NCBI RefSeq assembly: GCF_002504165.1
Contig: NZ_CP021406.1
Span: forward strand, 114,641 to 178,640
Direction of reading: 5' to 3'
DNA: 64,000 nucleotides
From: Pacificitalea manganoxidans
Lineage (GTDB): Bacteria; Pseudomonadota; Alphaproteobacteria; Rhodobacterales; Rhodobacteraceae
A model generated the notes under the pieces. It made no database searches. It was given only the letters and a program-made list of their open reading frames with translations, and had not been told where the DNA came from. Position numbers and translations under genes: made by a program. This document shows positions 59,895-64,000 of the stretch, piece by piece. The first letter of the stretch is position 1, and each line of letters begins with the position of its first letter.

Positions 59895-60527
59895 AATCAG
59901 GGCTTCGATCGCGACCAGCTGAGCCCGATGGCGGCTGCGGCCAAGGAGGCTCTTCAGCACAACGACCTGCACGCCATCGCTGACAAGGGATACTTCAGCG
60001 GGTCTCAGATCCTGGCCTGCCATCAGGCGGGGATCACCACGACCGTGCCGCGCCCCGAGACATCGGGCAACCGGGGCAAGGGCATGTATGTGAAGGCTGA
60101 CTTTGCCTATGATCCGGCCCGCAATGTCTATGTCTGCCCGGCGGGAGAAGAGCTGACCTACCGCTACACGCGCGAGGAGGACGGCCTGCGGGTCGGCCGC
60201 TACTGGACCAATGAATGTCAGGATTGTCCGGTTCGTCACCGCTGCACAACCGGCAAGGAACGTCGGATCACCCGGTGGGACCATGAACGCCTGGTCGATG
60301 CAATGCGCGGAAGGCTGGGTGGGGAGGCGGATCCGATGACCCTGCGCCGCTGCACGGTCGAACACCCGTTCGGCACCCTCAAGGCCTGGATGGGGCACAC
60401 CCATTTCCTGACGCGGAGGCTGAAGAACGTCAGCACCGAGATGGCACTGAATGTCTTGGCCTACAACATCAAGCGGGTGGTCGCGTTGATCGGCATTCGG
60501 GGCCTGATGCGGGCCATTGCCGCCTGA
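59895..60527 (+). pseudogene. C-terminal part of an IS1182-like DDE transposase
   Basis: The frame begins at the Tn3-family boundary (IYPNQGFDRDQLSPMAAAAK) and ends RVVALIGIRGLMRAIAA. It includes DLHAIADKGYFSGSQILACH and VEHPFGTLKAWMGHTHFLTR, holding the second Asp and Glu of the DDE set, and the Cys-rich ECQDCPVRHRCTTGKERRI. The N-terminal half is missing. It is not the continuation of the ISNCY fragment on the other side of the transposon. Confidence 0.8.
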
Positions 60528-60835
60528 TCGGGGGCTGTCGCGCTTCAAGCGCAGACGTCACACCTTGCCTGAAAGAGATCACCGAGCCATCACGCGCGCA
60601 AAGGGTGTCGGAGGCGGCTGAAAGCAAGCAACCGGGCAAACCAGCAGCCGACAGCCCCTGCCGGCCCGTTTCCACACAGCCTCGGCCGGTTGCGATGCCT
60701 GGTTCTTCGCTCCAAGCGTGGAACTAGCAGCATGGGCCATAGTCAATTTGAGCTCTTCGGCAGCCTCGCCGCGCGCTGTCCGATCAACCGCTGTCGGCTT
60801 AGCGTAGGATTTCACACTCTACCGCAAACGACCCG
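60528..60835. other. Stretch between two IS remnants
   Basis: No recognisable gene. The first 30 bases after the IS1182-like stop probably include that element's right end. The rest has no repeat or ribosome site I can interpret. A minus-strand open frame (60579-60815) has a composition like coding DNA but no family signature. Confidence 0.35.
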
Positions 60836-61144
60836 ATCATGAATACGGATCAAGGATCGCAGTTCACAGGCTCAGCCTGGATCACACCGCTGACCGAGGC
60901 CGGTGTGCGCATCTCCATGGACGGGCGCGGGCGCTACCTTGATAACATCTTCATCGAACGATTGTGGCGCAGCCTGAAGCAGGAGGCCATCTACCTTGAA
61001 GAAATCGACGATGGCTTCAAGGCCCGCCGCGTCATCAAGTACTGGATGGCCTTCTACAACACCAGACGGCCCCATTCCGCGCTTGATCGGCAGACGCCCG
61101 ACGAAGCATATTGGGCAGGCTTGGAGGAGCAAAAAGCAGCATGA
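60836..61144 (+). pseudogene. C-terminal part of an IS3-family transposase (OrfB)
   Basis: The protein reads MNTDQGSQFTGSAWITPLTE, then MDGRGRYLDNIFIERLWRSL and FYNTRRPHSALDRQTPDEAYW. These are the second Asp and the Glu regions of IS3-family integrase-like transposases. The first two thirds and OrfA are missing. Another truncated element in this graveyard. Confidence 0.85.
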
Positions 61145-61196
61145 AACCTAAACCCGATACACCTTAGAAACGCTGCAAACCTGTCCGAAAAGGTGG

Positions 61197-61436
61197 GACC
61201 ACTTCACGGGTCATTGATGTCTGCGTGGCGCGCAACCTATCGAGCCCGCGCCCGATGACGATACCCACCTGCCACGGCTCCGGGGCGCGCCATGACGGAG
61301 TCCGTTGCGCGATGTGCAGGATCCGCCTGATCGTTTTAGGGGATCGCGGGTCGCCCCGAAAGACGCGGCAGGAAAAGCGGCCTGTCATGAAACAGAGCAG
61401 GGTTTCGTCCGCTGACGTGCCTCGAGGGAGGGCCAT
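61197..61436 (-). pseudogene. N-terminal fragment of a nitroreductase-family gene
   Basis: On the minus strand, a frame from 61436 reads LCFMTGRFSCRVFRGDPRSP and ILHIAQRTPSWRAPEPWQVG then IVIGRGLDRLR. This is the FMN-binding N-terminus of nitroreductases (R-R-S-x-R-x-F, then P-S-x-x-N-x-Q-P-W), with N and Q altered to P and E. The gene is cut near the IS3 remnant at about 61197. It starts 33 bases from the enoyl-CoA hydratase stop, in the same direction. Confidence 0.6.
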
Positions 61437-61469
61437 AATCGGGAGTTGCCGGGTTCATCGCAGGATGCC

Positions 61470-62267
61470 TCACTCGTTGTTGCGCCAGTCCCAGTGCGGG
61501 CGGCGTTTTTCGTAAAAGCTCTGCATGCCTTCTGCGGCGTCCGCAGAATCCCACATGTCCGCCACGCGATCGACCGTGTAGATGAAATTGTCTTCGAATC
61601 CGTGCCGGTCGACATAGTGGATCAGCCGCTTGATCCCGCTGACTGCTTTGGGGGCGCAGCGCAGACCAAGGTCGATCTCACGCTCAACAAGATTGTCGAG
61701 GTCATCGGCCTCTGCCACGACGCTGAGCAGACCAAAGCCCAATGCATCGCGTCCGTCAAAGGGGGTGGCGTTCAGAAACAGCCGCCGCGCATTCGCTTCT
61801 CCGATCCGCTTCACCACATAGGGAGAGATCATCCCCGGAATCATTCCGATCCGTGCCTCGGTGATAGAGAATTTGGCATCCGCCAGCCCGATCGCAATAT
61901 CGCAGGTCGACATCAGCCCGATGCCGCCCGCATAAGCGGACCCGTTGATCCGGCCGATGGTCAGCTTTGGAAAGATATCAAGTTCATGCAACCAAAGGGC
62001 CAGCTTCTGCGCCTCTTTGATGCGTTCCATACGCGGGCGGCCATTCTGGCTTTGCTGATATTTGAAATCACCGCCTGCACAAAACACGTCGCCGAGACCT
62101 GACAGCACCAATACGCGCACCTTTTCGTCAGCCGCGAATGTCTTCAGGGCAGCGCGGGCTTCGTCATACATTGTGCCGTTCATGGCGTTTTTGACCTCGG
62201 GCCGGGCAAGGGTCAGGTAGGCGACGCCGCGCGCGTCGATGCGGGTTTCGATGGCTTCACGCTTCAT
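61470..62267 (-). CDS. Enoyl-CoA hydratase/isomerase family protein (LiuC/AtuE-like)
   Basis: This 265-aa crotonase-fold protein has the oxyanion segments VFCAGGDFKYQQSQ and NGSAYAGGIGLMSTCDIAIG, and the Glu-bearing AKFSITEARIGMIPGMISPYV. It hydrates an enoyl-CoA. Its divergence from an acyl-CoA carboxylase gene fits a leucine or acyclic-terpenoid pathway (methylglutaconyl- or isohexenylglutaconyl-CoA hydratase). Start at the ATG at 62267; the frame is open 8 codons further up. Confidence 0.82.
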   Translation of the reverse strand: MKREAIETRIDARGVAYLTLARPEVKNAMNGTMYDEARAALKTFAADEKVRVLVLSGLGDVFCAGGDFKYQQSQNGRPRMERIKEAQKLALWLHELDIFPKLTIGRINGSAYAGGIGLMSTCDIAIGLADAKFSITEARIGMIPGMISPYVVKRIGEANARRLFLNATPFDGRDALGFGLLSVVAEADDLDNLVEREIDLGLRCAPKAVSGIKRLIHYVDRHGFEDNFIYTVDRVADMWDSADAAEGMQSFYEKRRPHWDWRNNE

Positions 62268-62280
62268 TATCTCATCTCGC

Positions 62281-62302
62281 TTTACAAACAAACGTTCGTA
62301 AA
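62281..62302. promoter_or_regulatory. TetR-type palindrome between the divergent acyl-CoA genes
   Basis: TTTAC (62281-62285) and GTAAA (62298-62302) flank a central AACGTT, in the form TTTAC-AAAC-AAACGTTC-GTAAA. This matches the spacing of TetR/FadR-type operators in acyl-CoA pathways. A second repeat, GGCCG ... CGGCC (62408-62427), lies just upstream of the carboxylase gene. The regulator is outside the window. Confidence 0.5.
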
Positions 62303-62453
62303 TATATACTGTGATTCTAAGGGAGTTAGCAAGGGCGTTTCCTGCCGCTTAGTTAGGTTCCAGTTTAACGTGTTGACCTTTGGACATTAGGTCTCCTACT
62401 AACGATTGGCCGTTTGTTTGTTCGGCCAGCAGAAATCAAGAGGACGCGAAGCC

Positions 62454-63992
62454 ATGACGGAAGAAAGCAAACGGGAAGTGTTGCGCCAAAAGCGCGAGAC
62501 AGCGCTGGCAGGTGGCCTCGGGAAGTCGCGTGATCGTCATGTTGCGGCCGGCAAGCTGCTGGTTCGACAAAGGTTGGAACTGTTGTTCGACGATGGGTTC
62601 GATTTCGAGGACGGGCTGTTGGCGGCGTCCGAGGTTGGACTGCCGGGGGACGGAATTATCACCTGCATCGGCAAGGTAAACGGACAGGACACGGCGGTCA
62701 TTGCCAACGACGCCACGGTCAAGGCGGGCACTTGGGGCCACAAGTCGCTGCTGAAATTCAATCGGATGCAGGACCTGGCCAAGGATGCGGGCCTGCCGAT
62801 CATCTATCTGGTGGATTCCGCCGGCGCACGGATCGACGAACAGAAGCAGCTGTTTCTGGGCCGCAATGGCTGGGGCAATATCTGGTATAACATGGTGCAG
62901 GCCTCCGGGGTCATACCGCAGGTCTGTGTTTTGTTCGGCCCGTCGCCTGCGGGTGCTGCCTATGTACCTGGCCTGGCCGATCTGGTTATCATGGTGGACA
63001 AGCAGGCTTCAGCTTATCTGGGCTCGCCTCGGATGGCCAAGATGACGATCTTTGAGGACGTGACAGACGAACAGATGGGAGGCGCGCGTTTGCACTGCAA
63101 CGTGTCTGGTCTGGGGGACGTTCTGGTCAAAGATGATGCGGAAGCAATTGCCAGCGCCCGCGACTACGTCGCCTTCCTGCCCAAGAACTGGGCCGAAAAG
63201 CCGCCTGTTGTCAAAGCTGTACCGCCCTCGACGGACGCTAAGCCAATCGGCAGCGTCGTGCCCGAAAACCAGAATGTGCCATACGATGTTCACGACTTGA
63301 TCGACGGGTTGGTGGACGCAGACAGTTTTTATGAGGTGAAAGCGAATTTTGCCAAGGAAATCACGACAGGGCTGGCGCGGTTGGGCGGCGCCCCGGTCGG
63401 GATCATCGCGAACAACTCCAAACATAAGGGCGGGGTGTTGTTCAACGATACCTCAGATAAGGCGGCACGCTTCATCTGGATGTGCAATGCCTTCAACATC
63501 CCGCTGCTGTTCCTGCAGGATATCAGTGGCTATATGATCGGCACGGCGGTTGAAAAGGCGGGTATCATCCGGCACGGGGCAAAGCTCTTGTCGGCGGTTT
63601 GTGAATCCACTGTGCCGCGGATCTGTGTGCTGGTGCGCAAGGCCTATGGCGGTGGATACCTCGCCATGTCTGGTGCCCCGACACACCCTGATGCGATGTT
63701 GGCCTTGCCGACAGCGCTTCCTGCGCTTGTCGGACCAGAGGCGGCCGTGAATGCGATCCACTTCAATAAGATCATGGAGCTACCTGAAGAAGAGCGGGCC
63801 GCCTATGTCTCCTCGAAACGCGATGAATACGCGCAGGACATCGACGTCTATCGCGCGGCCGCCGACACCTTTGCCGTGGAAGACGTAGTCGATCCGGAGC
63901 ACCTTCGGGACGACTTGATCAAGCGGTTCCGAATATACGGCCAGCGCAAGGCAGGCATTATTGAACGGCGATCTGCCGTGCATCCGGTTTAA
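62454..63992 (+). CDS. Acyl-CoA carboxylase carboxyltransferase (beta) subunit
   Basis: This 512-aa protein is a complete carboxyltransferase with both crotonase-like halves: PIIYLVDSAGARIDEQKQLF and GPSPAGAAYVPGLADLVIMV in the N-half, then GLARLGGAPVGIIANNSKHK and PRICVLVRKAYGGGYLAMSG in the C-half. It transfers carboxylate from biotin to an acyl-CoA, as in methylcrotonyl- or geranyl-CoA carboxylase. The biotin-carrying alpha subunit should follow beyond the right edge. An AGAGGA site precedes the ATG. It is divergent from the hydratase gene. Confidence 0.88.
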   Translation: MTEESKREVLRQKRETALAGGLGKSRDRHVAAGKLLVRQRLELLFDDGFDFEDGLLAASEVGLPGDGIITCIGKVNGQDTAVIANDATVKAGTWGHKSLLKFNRMQDLAKDAGLPIIYLVDSAGARIDEQKQLFLGRNGWGNIWYNMVQASGVIPQVCVLFGPSPAGAAYVPGLADLVIMVDKQASAYLGSPRMAKMTIFEDVTDEQMGGARLHCNVSGLGDVLVKDDAEAIASARDYVAFLPKNWAEKPPVVKAVPPSTDAKPIGSVVPENQNVPYDVHDLIDGLVDADSFYEVKANFAKEITTGLARLGGAPVGIIANNSKHKGGVLFNDTSDKAARFIWMCNAFNIPLLFLQDISGYMIGTAVEKAGIIRHGAKLLSAVCESTVPRICVLVRKAYGGGYLAMSGAPTHPDAMLALPTALPALVGPEAAVNAIHFNKIMELPEEERAAYVSSKRDEYAQDIDVYRAAADTFAVEDVVDPEHLRDDLIKRFRIYGQRKAGIIERRSAVHPV

Positions 63993-64000
63993 CTTAGGGA

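Overview
The window looks like part of an alphaproteobacterial plasmid, most likely from a Rhodobacteraceae (Roseobacter-group) host. It opens at the left edge with the 5' end of a RepABC-type repA on the minus strand. It is GC-rich, is full of insertion sequences and transposon remnants, and carries a very large heavy-metal and copper island. No tRNA, rRNA or CRISPR array was seen.

Layout. (1) 1-4440: partial repA, a serine-recombinase pseudogene with three single-base losses, a DUF1612/HTH-like gene, an excisionase-fold antitoxin with a PIN toxin, and a truncated gene. (2) 4441-19330: two same-orientation copies of a 3.5-kb TniA/TniB/TniQ element bracket 7.9 kb of cargo: a secreted tannase/feruloyl-esterase-family enzyme, a decayed IS5-family element sitting in an acyl-CoA dehydrogenase remnant, a GntR/FCD regulator, and a TRAP transporter whose dctM is cut by the second copy. 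The outer ends abut the same 6 bp, so the unit looks like a composite transposon. (3) 19331-27501: a multicopper oxidase that lost its N-terminus to the element, a beta-propeller protein, DUF411, cytochrome c, two L,D-transpeptidase-family proteins and a ZntA-like ATPase. (4) 27721-38423: a tightly packed 13-gene minus-strand operon (sco, dsbB, dsbA, PCuAC, sco, M23 peptidase, DUF411, ZIP, lspA, lnt, small membrane protein, penicillin-acylase relative, ctaG) behind one MerR-type promoter. (5) 38529-43013: a divalent-metal MerR regulator, two CDF proteins, a transglutaminase-like protein, a SCO remnant, a membrane protein and CcdA. (6) 43114-55303: copper genes: glutaredoxin-MauE, DUF305, CueR, CopA, CopZ, a periplasmic His/Cys protein, a lipoprotein, a TolC-like protein, a multicopper oxidase, a cupredoxin-CusF fusion and a second CopA. 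(7) 55388-61144: an IS/Tn3 graveyard. (8) 61197-63992: a nitroreductase fragment, then a divergent enoyl-CoA hydratase and acyl-CoA carboxylase beta-subunit pair of a branched-chain or terpenoid acyl-CoA pathway.

How it works together. Seven promoters have the MerR-family signature, a -35 and -10 box 19 bp apart over a dyad. Four carry a CTCTAG/CTAGAG-like dyad and precede the L,D-transpeptidase gene, zntA, the 13-gene operon and the transglutaminase-CDF operon. Three carry a TTCC/GGAA dyad and precede copA1, copZ and copA2. Two MerR regulators are encoded: one with Cys at the residue that marks divalent-metal sensors, one CueR-like with Ser there. The simplest model is a two-regulon island. 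A Zn/Cd/Pb-type regulon would pair cation export with rebuilding of the envelope (lipoprotein maturation, disulfide formation, murein crosslinking, copper delivery to cytochrome oxidase). A Cu(I) regulon would handle export, chaperoning and periplasmic oxidation.
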